Of a stretch of 64,000 bases of DNA, positions 1-8,034 are shown one piece after another. The stretch is from Cyclobacterium lianum (lineage in GTDB: Bacteria > Bacteroidota > Bacteroidia > Cytophagales > Cyclobacteriaceae): NCBI RefSeq assembly GCF_900143075.1, contig NZ_FRCY01000015.1, forward strand, positions 1 through 64,000, read 5' to 3'. The position numbers were made by a program, and so were the translations under genes. The notes below the pieces were generated by a model that saw only the letters and a program-made list of their open reading frames with translations, did no database searches and was not told the origin of the DNA. The first letter of the stretch is position 1. Each line of letters opens with the position of its first letter.

Positions 1-1
1 G

Positions 2-154
2 ATTGTGGAGTTGTTCAGCCGGGAAAGTGTGGAAAAAATACTGGAAATCCTGGTCAACAAGATAGCCCGAAAGCAGGTAGCGGTAAAGAAGGGAAGGAAA
101 TTTTCTAGAAAGGGTCTGGGAAAATCGGCAAGGACCAACCAATACTATAAATAG
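2..154 (+). CDS. 3' end of a possible transposase gene (runs off left edge)
   Basis: An open frame enters from the left edge and stops at TAG 152-154, giving about 50 residues: a leucine/isoleucine-rich helix followed by a very basic tail rich in Lys and Arg and ending in QYYK. A hydrophobic helix with a basic tail is what the C-termini of several IS transposases look like, and the next kilobases hold other transposon relics, so a transposase end is the best guess. I do not recognise a family signature, and a different basic DNA-binding protein is possible. Confidence 0.35.
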   Translation: MVELFSRESVEKILEILVNKIARKQVAVKKGRKFSRKGLGKSARTNQYYK

Positions 155-328
155 CAAAAAAGGGAAGGAAAGAGAAGAAAATACAACATATCGCACCAAA
201 AATTGACACCTGCTTCAGGAGTAAGGAAGCCTATGCCCGAAACCTGATAAAAAGCTCGCCAAGATACCGAAACCGGCAGGGAAAAATCAAAATTATTCCA
301 TTTTGAAACCAAAATAACAAACCAAAAA

Positions 329-348
329 GCTTAACTTAATAGCATTGG
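329..348. repeat. 20-bp direct repeat, copy 1
   Basis: GCTTAACTTAATAGCATTGG occurs here and again, identically and in the same orientation, at 741-760. Both are preceded by an A-run. The two copies bracket the truncated HepT gene, and the second abuts an IS91-type relic. They may be the ends of a decayed insertion element or a dispersed repeat; the sequence alone does not decide. Confidence 0.7.
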
Positions 349-492
349 GGAGGAGGCCGATGAATAAGAGGCAGGCAGTATGGCTACCGAAAAATTGTAT
401 CCTGAAGAGGGGGGAAATCCTGCCGGATAATGCCGGCGGGATTTTTTTTTGGGTAACGGTCAAAAGAAGTACCTTTCTTTGAAGATACGCCA

Positions 493-696
493 TTGAATTT
501 TTTAGAGTATCAGAAGGATATAAAAACTAAAAGGGCGGTTGAAAGAAATATTGAAATTATTGGGGAGGCTGTAAATCGCATTCTTAAAGTGGAAAAAACT
601 GTAGAAAGAAAAAAGCATCACATATCGACCACGAAAAGTAAAGTAAGGAAAAGGTATACCTTCAAACTTACAGAAAGTCGGCTTTTCGAATCCTAA
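493..696 (+). pseudogene. truncated HepT/DUF86-type toxin relic
   Basis: The first 30 or so residues (TTG start, after a stop at 454-456) match the middle of HepT-family (DUF86) proteins: an FxEYQKD-KTKRAVERNIEIIGEAVNRILK stretch is the hallmark second helix region of that family. HepT proteins are about 110-120 residues and carry an RX4-6H ribonuclease motif in the last third. Here homology ends near residue 33 and runs into an unrelated Lys/Arg-rich tail, so the catalytic motif and the N-terminal helix are both missing. No MntA-type nucleotidyltransferase partner is visible beside it. I read it as a dead fragment of a HepT/MntA toxin-antitoxin system. Confidence 0.7.
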
Positions 697-740
697 AAAC
701 TAAAAAATCAATTTAAAAAGGACGAATAAGCCCCAAAAAT

Positions 741-760
741 GCTTAACTTAATAGCATTGG
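741..760. repeat. 20-bp direct repeat, copy 2
   Basis: Identical to 329-348, same orientation, 412 bp downstream. It lies directly before the first IS91-type relic, which would fit an element boundary. Confidence 0.7.
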
Positions 761-761
761 A

Positions 762-1000
762 GCCACCCCTTAGCGATGCCAACCATGCGATTACCTGGGC
801 CAGTAAACCAACCGGATAGCTATTTCCAACCACCGTTTAGTGGATATATCCCCTGCTCGCGTTACTTTCCAGGCCAAATTTACCGCGACAAAGCCAAAAC
901 CAAGCCGGTACGTTTGCCGGGAATAAAGTTTTTGCGGCGTTTCCGCCATTATGTGTTTCCATAGAGGATGATACGCATCAGGCGTTATTTCTCGATATTA
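762..1000 (+). pseudogene. IS91-family transposase relic 1
   Basis: Reading across frames gives a decayed version of the catalytic C-terminal part of IS91-type (HUH, Y2) transposases: YLGQ-stop-TNRIAISNHR, then a VTFQAK segment, then KFLRRF-x-HYVFP-stop-RMIRIRRY, which corresponds to the family's EFIRRFLLHVLP-KGFVRIRHYG region. There are in-frame stops and at least one frameshift, so it cannot encode a working enzyme. The same protein region is present again at about 2570-2819, so two independent copies or one duplicated fragment decayed here. No IS91 ends (oriIS/terIS) could be identified. Confidence 0.75.
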
Positions 1001-1188
1001 ACTGTATTTACAATAATAACATTAAACAATTAAATTAATTTAGTATTTTGTTCTCGTGGTCAAGTATAGGTAGTATCATACGGCATCACATACCCTTTTT
1101 AATAAACAATTCAGGCAAATGATGAAGAAAAAGTGATGACATTTGATACAATAACCGATATAGTTATATAATCATAAATGACGAGCAT

Positions 1189-2454
1189 ATGAAACAATTA
1201 AAACTTCTGTTAGGGGTAATAATTCTAATGGGATGGTCTTGTAATAATGACGAAACAAAATATGTAGGTACAGTGAATTTGGAAGCCAGTGGACTAAGCG
1301 ATGGCAAGTTAGCTATTAACAATGTGGCTACTTTTACAGCAACCGTAACCGACTATTATGGAGATGTTGCTAATCTTAACTACCGATGGACCTTGGATAC
1401 CGAAAACGGTGAACTCTCTGACGGCGTAAACACACTTGCTAATTCCACCATTGCAGGGCACTCCATGCGATGCATTGGAAGAATTAGCGGCGATGAGCGC
1501 ATAATTGTAGAAGTAATTACTGAAAACAATACGATTATTGCCTCGGCATATGTTGATTTTACTATTATCCCTTTTGCTGATACTCCCGATGGCCTGGGCT
1601 GTTATGACCAACCTAAAATTATTTACCAGTATGGAAATTCATCCTTTTATGTTTGTAATTTTGATGGATCTAATGCTGAATATATGGGATTTGGTGGTTT
1701 AAGTGTAGCGATATCGCCAAATGGCAAATGGATTGCTTACAACAAATTTGATGATGACCGAATGGGCTATTTTGCCTATTTAAGGAATTGTGAAACCAAC
1801 GAAACAATAGAAATCCCCGGAGGAGATGGGGACGATTATTCACCTGAATTTTCATACGATAGTAAGATTTTATATTTTTTAAGGCCGGAACCTTCGCTTG
1901 AGGAGAATCATGCAGGGGGCCGCCCGGAAGATATTGCAGCATACAATATCGAAACAGGAGAGGATTATTTCCTAACCACATTGCATCAGTCCGATGAGCG
2001 TGTTTCCAAATTTACGGTCTCTCCGGTATCTAACGAAATTGCATTTATCCGAGCAGGTGAGGATATACAACCACGGCTTTCTATTCTTAACACGGAAAGT
2101 GGTTTAATTACAGATGTGTTGACGTTAAGTTTTACTCCAAATAGTAGTATGGATTGGTCTCCAAATGGTGAAGATATTATTTTTTCAAGCTCCAACATCC
2201 AAGCAGGAAAGGGCATCTTTCGCATGAGTCTTGTTGATGGCATAGGGCCACAGTTGATATTTACCGATCTTTCGCCACAATCACAGGCGCCTATAAATCC
2301 GCATTATTATGCCAATGGCACTCATATTGCCTGGACTGGCCAGGAAAATGGTCAGAATAACTTCAATATTTGGAGCATTGATGTAAATGGCAATGACCTG
2401 GAACAGATAACCAGTACCAGTGGAAATGATCTTGTACAAGGTGTATTGGAGTAA
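1189..2454 (+). CDS. TolB-like beta-propeller lipoprotein
   Basis: A 421-residue protein with a lipoprotein signal peptide (lipobox GWSC, Cys18), so it is probably anchored in the outer or inner membrane facing the periplasm. Residues about 30-130 look like an Ig/PKD-type beta-sandwich domain; residues about 145-420 contain repeated WD40/PD40-type blades (SPNGKWIAY, SYDSKILYF, SPVSNEIAFI, SPNGEDIIF, and similar), the TolB-type propeller pattern. The function is unknown; such domains usually bind proteins. It is intact although it sits between two dead transposase fragments, and it has low GC compared with the core genes to its right, which fits an acquired gene. Confidence 0.75.
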   Translation: MKQLKLLLGVIILMGWSCNNDETKYVGTVNLEASGLSDGKLAINNVATFTATVTDYYGDVANLNYRWTLDTENGELSDGVNTLANSTIAGHSMRCIGRISGDERIIVEVITENNTIIASAYVDFTIIPFADTPDGLGCYDQPKIIYQYGNSSFYVCNFDGSNAEYMGFGGLSVAISPNGKWIAYNKFDDDRMGYFAYLRNCETNETIEIPGGDGDDYSPEFSYDSKILYFLRPEPSLEENHAGGRPEDIAAYNIETGEDYFLTTLHQSDERVSKFTVSPVSNEIAFIRAGEDIQPRLSILNTESGLITDVLTLSFTPNSSMDWSPNGEDIIFSSSNIQAGKGIFRMSLVDGIGPQLIFTDLSPQSQAPINPHYYANGTHIAWTGQENGQNNFNIWSIDVNGNDLEQITSTSGNDLVQGVLE

Positions 2455-2567
2455 AGTCTTTAATGGAGATTATTAACTAGAACCCTGTAACCAACGGATA
2501 TGTGGGGTAGTTGCACAACGCTCCTGCGCAATTACACCTCAAATGACTGTGTTCTTTCCATGAGCAG

Positions 2568-2819
2568 ATGCAGCAGGCGTACGCTACTCCCTGCGTGGTG
2601 TTTGGCGAGCATCCCCTCAGCGATGCCCGCCAAGTAATTCATTACATGGGCCAGTACAGCCACCGGGTGGCTATTTCCAACCACCGCATAAAGGATATAT
2701 CGGACACCCACGCTACTTTCCAAGCCAAAGATTGCCGCGACAAGGCAAAAACGGTACGCCTGCCGAGGGTGGAGTTTCTACCTATCCGGCCGATAAACCC
2801 CATCTTCCAGGAATTCTAA
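2568..2819 (+). pseudogene. IS91-family transposase relic 2
   Basis: Residues CVVFGEHPLSDARQVIHYMG followed by QYSHRVAISNHRIKDI and ATFQAKDCRD match the conserved block of IS91-type Y2 transposases (usually VVYCKPPF-EYLGRYTHRVAISNHRI-VTFRWKDYRD). Only this block remains, about 80 residues of a roughly 380-residue protein, and the reading frame is lost after the VEFL segment. It is clearly homologous to the relic at 762-1000 but less damaged. It lies immediately upstream of an IS66 relic. Confidence 0.8.
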
Positions 2820-2822
2820 ATA

Positions 2823-3149
2823 ATGACTATAGGAAAAGCCATCGCCTACACACATAAAAGATGGGCAGGATTGAGTGCATACGCACTGCACGGGTAAATG
2901 GAAATTGATAATAATTTAGTTGAAAATGCAGTGAGGCCCCTGGCTGTCGGCAGGAAAGCCTTTTTGTTCGCAGGATCACATCAGGCAGCAGAAATGACCG
3001 CAACCATGTACTCTTTCATGGCGAGCTGCAAAAGGAACAAGGTAAATGAATTTGACTGGCTTAAGGATGTGTTCGAAAGAATCCAGAGTCATAAACAGAA
3101 GGACCTCTACCAGCTACTGCCCTCCAATTGGGAGCCTGCCTGCCGATAG
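2823..3149 (+). pseudogene. IS66-family transposase C-terminal relic with in-frame stop
   Basis: Starts GKAIAYTHKRW and, after an in-frame TAA at 2895-2897, continues MEIDNNLVENAVRPLAVGRK, LFAGSHQAAEMTATMYSF, ASCKRNKVNEFDWLKDV and ends LLPSNW. This is the diagnostic C-terminal end of IS66 (TnpC) transposases, including the glutamate of the DDE triad in the EIDNN-LVEN segment. Only about the last 100 residues of about 500 remain, and the stop replaces a residue in what should be a G-x-EIDNN linker. The end of the frame coincides with a CCTGCC/GGCAGG palindrome. Confidence 0.85.
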
Positions 3150-3154
3150 GCAGG
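3135..3154. repeat. CCTGCC...GGCAGG palindrome (REP-like)
   Basis: CCTGCC at 3135-3140 and GGCAGG at 3149-3154 form a 6-bp stem with an 8-nt loop at the stop codon of the IS66 relic. A related palindrome (CCCTGTCGGCAGGG) lies at 33753-33766. Such sequences are often dispersed in Bacteroidota genomes; there is no U-tract that would make this a terminator. Confidence 0.4.
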
Positions 3155-3575
3155 GAATACAGAACCAAGGCATAAACATTACCTGCTATAATTCCTAGAT
3201 AAATCTAATGGGGTCCTCGGATGGATACCAAGCTTTGCCACTTGCTTTGCTTCGGGTAACAGCTTGTCCAGATTTTTATCGGGAACCCCGCGCGTAAGGG
3301 ATACCGAGAAATCGGCACAGGCGTTTCACCCTCTGGAATAATTTGGTATCTTCGATACCAGATGCTCATGCCGGACACACACAGCGATTATAGCAAATGG
3401 GGGCTGAATGCCAAAAAAATTAAGATATTACAACTAAACAACATTCGGTCGGGCGTACAAAGATTCGGTTTCAAAATGCCACAGCCAGGGCCGTTGCAGG
3501 GAAGTTGAAGAAGAACCAAGTATATTGGAAATCAGTTCTATGATGTAATTTCATATAATTATTAAAATTTAGGTT
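3155..3575. other. non-coding decayed stretch
   Basis: No credible gene. The stretch around 3288-3335 (CCGCGCGTAAGGGATACCGA... then GGCACAGGCGTTTCACCC) is a diverged copy of a stretch at 4347-4392, so both probably derive from one old element. The rest, up to the antitoxin gene, shows nothing I recognise. Confidence 0.5.
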
Positions 3576-3815
3576 TTGACACATGCAGAACGCCATATCA
3601 TTGAAACTCATTCTGAGCTTTTTGAAAGTTTGAGTTCAGGAAGCAAATTAGAGCTACTTGAACGACTTGCGAAATCTATAAGGAAGGGCAGAAAGTCTAA
3701 CGAAAAGGATTTTTTCAGTTCCTTCGGTGGATTTTCTACAGAAATTCCCGCGAAAGAAATCATAAAAGGTATCAGAGAAAGTAGGAAATTCAGATCAAAA
3801 GACTTGAAAATTTGA
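3576..3815 (+). CDS. VapB-type antitoxin
   Basis: A 79-residue protein ending with the pattern SFGGFSTE-IPAKEIIKGIRESRKF, which is the C-terminal toxin-binding segment typical of Bacteroidota antitoxins paired with PIN-domain toxins (usually SFGAF-SE-SAEEII-EIR-SR-F). The N-terminal part predicts two short helices. TTG at 3576 is the only usable start, because a TAG stands in frame at 3570-3572. The PIN toxin gene follows after 12 bp, the usual order antitoxin then toxin. It is expected to neutralise the toxin and repress the promoter. Confidence 0.75.
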   Translation: MTHAERHIIETHSELFESLSSGSKLELLERLAKSIRKGRKSNEKDFFSSFGGFSTEIPAKEIIKGIRESRKFRSKDLKI

Positions 3816-3827
3816 TAAATTCAATAT

Positions 3828-4223
3828 TTGCTTGATACAAGTACATGTGTCTTTTTTTTGAGAGGGGAACTCCATCTTGATAAAATTATCAGGGAAAAAG
3901 GTCTTGAGAATATCTTCATCTCTGAAGTAACAGTTTTTGAACTGAAATACGGAGCAGAAAACAGCGCTAATCCAAAAAAATCTCACAGAGCGGTTGATAA
4001 ATTTGTAAAAGGGTTGACCATCATACCGATTTTTGGAATAGTAGACCAATATACCAATTACAAAGTCTTGCCAAGAAAAAACGGAAAACCGATGCATGTT
4101 GAATTTGATTTGATCATTGGAGTTACTGCACTTGCAAACGAAATGATTTTGGTAACTGACAATAACCACGATTTCAGGTACTTAGAAAACCTGAAATTGG
4201 TAAACTGGTTGGAAAGAAAATAA
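3828..4223 (+). CDS. VapC-type PIN-domain ribonuclease toxin
   Basis: 131 residues, the normal size of VapC toxins. The PIN-domain acidic residues are visible: Asp in LLDTSTC at the N-terminus, Glu in SEVTVFELKYGA, and Asp in VEFDLIIGVTALANEMILVTDN with a second Asp five residues after the ALANE segment. These coordinate Mg2+ in the RNase site; family members cut tRNA or rRNA. The start is TTG at 3828 since no ATG is available and stops stand at 3813-3818. All key residues are intact, so the pair could be active, in contrast to the dead genes around it. Confidence 0.85.
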   Translation: MLDTSTCVFFLRGELHLDKIIREKGLENIFISEVTVFELKYGAENSANPKKSHRAVDKFVKGLTIIPIFGIVDQYTNYKVLPRKNGKPMHVEFDLIIGVTALANEMILVTDNNHDFRYLENLKLVNWLERK

Positions 4224-4694
4224 CCTTCCTGTAATCGAGAAGCCCGACCTTAGCCATTTGGCTCAGGATGAGGCGCTCACATTTATCTGTCGCTGAAATG
4301 ACCTGCGTACGTAGGGGTCTGGTATACGGTAGTTCACTGAAATGTACCGCGCATAAGGATACCGATTATAATCAGCACAGGCTTCCCACCCATTGTACAG
4401 GTCAACTTTTTGACCTATATTCACCTTTGCAGGCGTACAAAATGGATGTTAACAGAATGCTTGCGGTGACTTCCTGAAAGATAAGGTTTATCGGACGGCC
4501 ACGAGCGATGGATATACCGGGGCATATTGCCCCCCTGAAGTTGATTTTGGCTTCTTGCAGTAAACAACCCGGTAAGGAAATCAGATCTGCATCTAACTGC
4601 GCACAATCAAAACACAAGGTGTAGCTCTGTGAAAAAATACCTATTACCGCAACTCAAGCCCTGCAATAGCAGAAAATATTTCCCTACCCTGCTA
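4224..4694. other. non-coding stretch at island edge
   Basis: No gene supported; several short open frames on both strands have no start signal or family resemblance. Positions 4347-4392 are the second, diverged copy of the repeat described at 3288-3335. The right end contains the terminator of the agu operon. Confidence 0.45.
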
Positions 4695-4718
4695 AAAGGG
4701 ATTCCGTTGTCAGAATCC
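4695..4718 (-). terminator. rho-independent terminator of aguBA
   Basis: On the minus strand GGATTC, an 8-nt loop and GAATCC form a hairpin directly followed by CTTTTA, 4 bp beyond the aguA stop codon. The stem is short and the U-tract modest. Confidence 0.5.
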
Positions 4719-4721
4719 GAA

Positions 4722-5813
4722 TCACAGATAAGCCGGCTCCTGCTGGCTCAGGCAATGAAAGGATCCTAAGCCCCAGATCAAATCCCAGGAATCTACCCCC
4801 ACTACCTCCCTGTCCGGAAAACAGCGGCTGAGTATATCCAGTGCTTTTTCATCATTTTTATCCCGGAAGGTGGGCACAATCACATGTTTGTTGGCGATGT
4901 AAAAATTGGCATAGCTGGCGGGTAGGCGGGTATCTTCATAGATCACCGGAGCAGGCATGGGCAACTCAACAATATCCAGCGCTTGCCCATCCGGCAGGCG
5001 AAAAGCCTGCAGGAGCTCCAGGTTTTCCTGCAATACCTGGTAATTCTCGTCCTTCTTGTTTTGTTCCACCACCGTCACGACTTTTCTTTCACTGACAAAA
5101 CGGGTGAGGTCGTCTACGTGCCCGTCTGTATCGTCTCCCACTATGCCATCCTTCAGCCAGAGCACCTGTTGGATACCGTAATACTCCATTAAAAAATGTT
5201 CGATCTCTGCTTTGTCGTATTGGGGGTTCCTGTTTGGATTCAGCAGGCAGGCTTCTGTGGTGAGCAAGCTGCCCTTTCCGTTGAAGTCTACCGAGCCTCC
5301 CTCCATAATGATGCCGGGCTTAAAGGAGGGTATTTTAAGGAGGAGTGCTACCTTTTCCGGGATCTGGTTATCGAGGTCAAAAGGAGGGTACTTATTGCCC
5401 CAGGCATTGTAGCCCCAATCCACGATGGCCTTTCCCATTTCCTGATGCTCATTCAATAAAAAACAGGGGCCATGATCCCTGCACCAGGCATCGTTGGTCG
5501 GGAAATGGTAAAAAAACACCTGATTCAGATCTGCTCCGGCCCGTGCCAGGTGAGCAGTGGCAAAGTCCTGCATTTTTTGATTCGCCAGCATGATATTTAC
5601 TTTCTCCCCCTGTGCCAGGTAAGCGACAAACTCACTGTAGGCCGGATAGATGCTTTCAATTTTTCCGGGCCAGGAGGCTTCCTTGTGTGGCCAGCTCAGC
5701 CAGGTGGCCTCATGGCGGTGAAATTCCGCCGGAAAGAAATAGCCCAACGCCGAGGGACATGCGGGGTCGCTGCCTGTACGGGTCTTAAAGTTAAACCGGG
5801 GATCAATTTTCAT
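4722..5813 (-). CDS. aguA: agmatine deiminase
   Basis: 363 residues, normal length for agmatine deiminase (agmatine to N-carbamoylputrescine plus ammonia), a cytosolic guanidino-group-modifying enzyme of the PAD superfamily. Family signatures are visible: WLSWPH near the N-terminus, DAWCRDHGPCF, MEGGSVDFNGKGSLLTTE, DDTDGHVDDL and the C-terminal GLGSFHCLSQQEPA with the catalytic Cys354. The gene overlaps the 3' end of aguB by 11 bp, so the two are co-transcribed and probably translationally coupled. Together they make the two-step route from agmatine to putrescine; no arginine decarboxylase gene is in the window. A hairpin terminator follows. Confidence 0.95.
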   Translation of the reverse strand: MKIDPRFNFKTRTGSDPACPSALGYFFPAEFHRHEATWLSWPHKEASWPGKIESIYPAYSEFVAYLAQGEKVNIMLANQKMQDFATAHLARAGADLNQVFFYHFPTNDAWCRDHGPCFLLNEHQEMGKAIVDWGYNAWGNKYPPFDLDNQIPEKVALLLKIPSFKPGIIMEGGSVDFNGKGSLLTTEACLLNPNRNPQYDKAEIEHFLMEYYGIQQVLWLKDGIVGDDTDGHVDDLTRFVSERKVVTVVEQNKKDENYQVLQENLELLQAFRLPDGQALDIVELPMPAPVIYEDTRLPASYANFYIANKHVIVPTFRDKNDEKALDILSRCFPDREVVGVDSWDLIWGLGSFHCLSQQEPAYL

Positions 5814-6678
5814 CCAGATAACGCTTTAATATTGGATCATAGCTTTCAATCCTCCTGTCCCTGAGAAAAGGCCAGTGCGTCCGGTACCTGTCGGACTGCG
5901 CCAGGCTCACGGGCACTACTTTGATGGCCTCATCCAGGTGTGGTGCCTGATAGGTTACTTTTCCAAAAGCATTGGTAACAAAGGATCCGCCCCAAAATTG
6001 CAATTCACCTTCTTTTCCGGTGCGGTTTACTGCCACTACCGGCACCCCGTTCGCTACGGCATGGGACCGCTGTATGGTTTGCCAGGCCTGGTATTGCTCT
6101 TCATTGGTGGCTGGATCCTGCGATTCGTGCCAGCCTATGGCTGTGGGATAAAACAAAACATCAGCCCCAAGCAGGGACGTAATTCTCGCTGCCTCAGGGT
6201 ACCATTGGTCCCAGCAAATGAGTATGCCCAGTCTGCCGTATCTGGTAGGAAACACCTTGTATCCCAGATCTCCCGGTGTGAAATAAAACTTTTCGTAAAA
6301 TCCCGGATCATCGGGAATGTGCATTTTTCGGTATTTGCCCAGATAGCTGCCGTCGGCATCCAATACTGCCGTGGTATTGTGATAGATTCCTTCAGCCCGC
6401 TTTTCAAATAAAGAGGCGATGATCACGACTTTCAGCTCTTCCGCCAGATTAGAAAAGATTTCCGTACTTGGTCCCGGGATAGCCTCTGCAAGAGAAAAGT
6501 TTTCGTAAGCCTCTACATCACAAAAATAAAGCGACCTGAAGAGTTCCTGAAGGCAGACTACCTGCGCTCCCTGTGCGGCAGCTTCTTTAATCGCGGCAAT
6601 CGTTTTTTCAATATTTGCTTCGGGATCGGCACTGCAAGTCAGTTGGACCAATCCAATATGTAAATTCTTGTCTGTCAC
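5803..6678 (-). CDS. aguB: N-carbamoylputrescine amidohydrolase
   Basis: 291 residues of the nitrilase/CN-hydrolase superfamily. The Glu-Lys-Cys triad is visible: Glu45 in CLQELF, Lys118 in KYRKMHIPDDPGFYEK, and Cys155 in ILICWDQWYPE. The motif around the Lys and the WDQWYPEAAR segment are those of AguB rather than of other nitrilases. It hydrolyses N-carbamoylputrescine to putrescine, CO2 and ammonia. It is the first gene of the pair, overlapping aguA by 11 bp. A -7-like TACTTTTG lies 28 bp upstream on the minus strand (6707-6714), without a convincing -33 element. Confidence 0.95.
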   Translation of the reverse strand: MTDKNLHIGLVQLTCSADPEANIEKTIAAIKEAAAQGAQVVCLQELFRSLYFCDVEAYENFSLAEAIPGPSTEIFSNLAEELKVVIIASLFEKRAEGIYHNTTAVLDADGSYLGKYRKMHIPDDPGFYEKFYFTPGDLGYKVFPTRYGRLGILICWDQWYPEAARITSLLGADVLFYPTAIGWHESQDPATNEEQYQAWQTIQRSHAVANGVPVVAVNRTGKEGELQFWGGSFVTNAFGKVTYQAPHLDEAIKVVPVSLAQSDRYRTHWPFLRDRRIESYDPILKRYLDEN

Positions 6679-6742
6679 GAAAATGGCATTAATGGTTAAC
6701 TTACTACAAAAGTATCAAAAAAATCCGTTCAACGCGAGACTG

Positions 6743-7882
6743 CTAGGTGGCCAAAAGCTGCATCTTCTCCTTGTGAATGACCGGATTGGCATACATGGCC
6801 AGAAAATTCTTTACCGCTACCGGATTGTTCAATGCAAGCCCGGCGCTCATTCTCTCCTCAAATTCCATTTTCTCCTGTAAGCTATATTGCCCTTTGTGAG
6901 CTTCGGACTGGTTGAGCAAATCCAGTGCTATATAGTTGGTAGGCCATAAGCGATAGTTTTTTACAATTTCTCTGTCCAAGACGCCTGCCAATGCCTGGAG
7001 TTGCTTGTTGACGGTTTTTTCTTCCTTGAAAATCGACCTGATTTCATCGTCCAGAAAGTCACCTACTGAAATGTGGATGCGTTTTTTCTGCCCCATGATC
7101 CCGCTCATCAGGGTCCTGAAGTCCTCATTTTTCTGTTTGACATAGGTTTCTTCCCTGGCTTTAGCCAGCAGCTCCGGCATTTTCAACATATCAGTGGGGT
7201 CATTTTCGTAGGAAATGGACACCGGAACGATTTTTAGTTTGATCAGGTAATCTTGTAAGGGCAGATCTCCTGCTGCCTTGGAAAGCATCTTCAACACCCC
7301 CTTCTGGGTCAGGTCCATACCATCCTTGGTCCTCCCTTCACGCTGGGCGATCCATACAGACCTGTTTTGCGAAAATATTGCGTCCCGTATATATTCCGAA
7401 TTTAACAGGGAATATTCCAGCATGGCTTTACTACTGAGCCCCCTGTGCACGATAAAATTTCTGGTGAGCCTGGATAGGGTTTTCAAAAAGGGCTTTTTCA
7501 CCAGATTATCGCCAATAGCAGAGGTAGTCATGAGCAGCCCATGCTCATAGAGGGTAGTATTGAGTAAGGAGGTGTCCAGGATTATATCCCGGTGATTGGA
7601 AATAAACAGATAAGCCGTATTGGGCTGCAGTTTTTCAAAGCCAGAGGTCGTCAGGCCACTGGAACTTACTGCCAGTACTTTCTGCACGGAATGGTAGATA
7701 AAGTTAATCTGGAAATCCCGTATTGAATGGGTTTTTAACAACTGGCCGGTCCATTCTTCATCCTTTTTCTCCGGAAAAGTGAAATTCATCATTGCCTTCA
7801 TCATGGGATGGGCAGCCACTTCCTTTAAAGCTCCGTTGACTTCACTATCGTAAAAAGGTCTTATCGAATCGAATTTGGACAT
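6743..7882 (-). CDS. glycerophospholipid acyltransferase (PlsC/PlsB-like)
   Basis: I start the protein at ATG 7880-7882 (379 residues, MSKFDSIRPFYD) because the longer frame adds 21 residues with no conservation. The SNHRDIILD motif near residue 96 is the acyltransferase active-site block; here His97 and Asp103 are separated by five residues, a variant of the usual HX4D that I associate with this Bacteroidota subfamily. A downstream RTKDGMD segment matches block III (glycerol phosphate binding). It probably acylates a glycerolipid at the membrane. It stands alone, separated from aguB by 64 bp. Confidence 0.75.
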   Translation of the reverse strand: MSKFDSIRPFYDSEVNGALKEVAAHPMMKAMMNFTFPEKKDEEWTGQLLKTHSIRDFQINFIYHSVQKVLAVSSSGLTTSGFEKLQPNTAYLFISNHRDIILDTSLLNTTLYEHGLLMTTSAIGDNLVKKPFLKTLSRLTRNFIVHRGLSSKAMLEYSLLNSEYIRDAIFSQNRSVWIAQREGRTKDGMDLTQKGVLKMLSKAAGDLPLQDYLIKLKIVPVSISYENDPTDMLKMPELLAKAREETYVKQKNEDFRTLMSGIMGQKKRIHISVGDFLDDEIRSIFKEEKTVNKQLQALAGVLDREIVKNYRLWPTNYIALDLLNQSEAHKGQYSLQEKMEFEERMSAGLALNNPVAVKNFLAMYANPVIHKEKMQLLAT

Positions 7883-7964
7883 ACTTTTTGTATTAACAGC
7901 GTGCAAATTACAAAAAATGGCCCAAAGCTCCCTTCCTTTTGTCAAACAATAGTAGGGAACGCAA

Positions 7965-7991
7965 AAAAGCCCCGCTTGATACAGGGCTTTT
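7965..7991 (-). terminator. bidirectional-looking terminator hairpin
   Basis: AAAAGCCC and GGGCTTTT pair perfectly with an 11-nt loop. It lies downstream of the DUF1080 gene (minus strand) and upstream of the acyltransferase, so it should end the Gfo/Idh-DUF1080 transcript. Confidence 0.75.
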
Positions 7992-8034
7992 CTGTGTTAA
8001 AGACTCATCAGGGTCAATTTCCTTACAAAGTTTC

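Noticed and set aside
4268-4617. Short open frames in both directions at the island edge
   Set aside because: No conserved motif; the area consists of decayed repeat sequence.
5196-6411. Long plus-strand open frames opposite aguA and aguB
   Set aside because: They are antisense to well-supported enzymes and have no independent start signals or homology.
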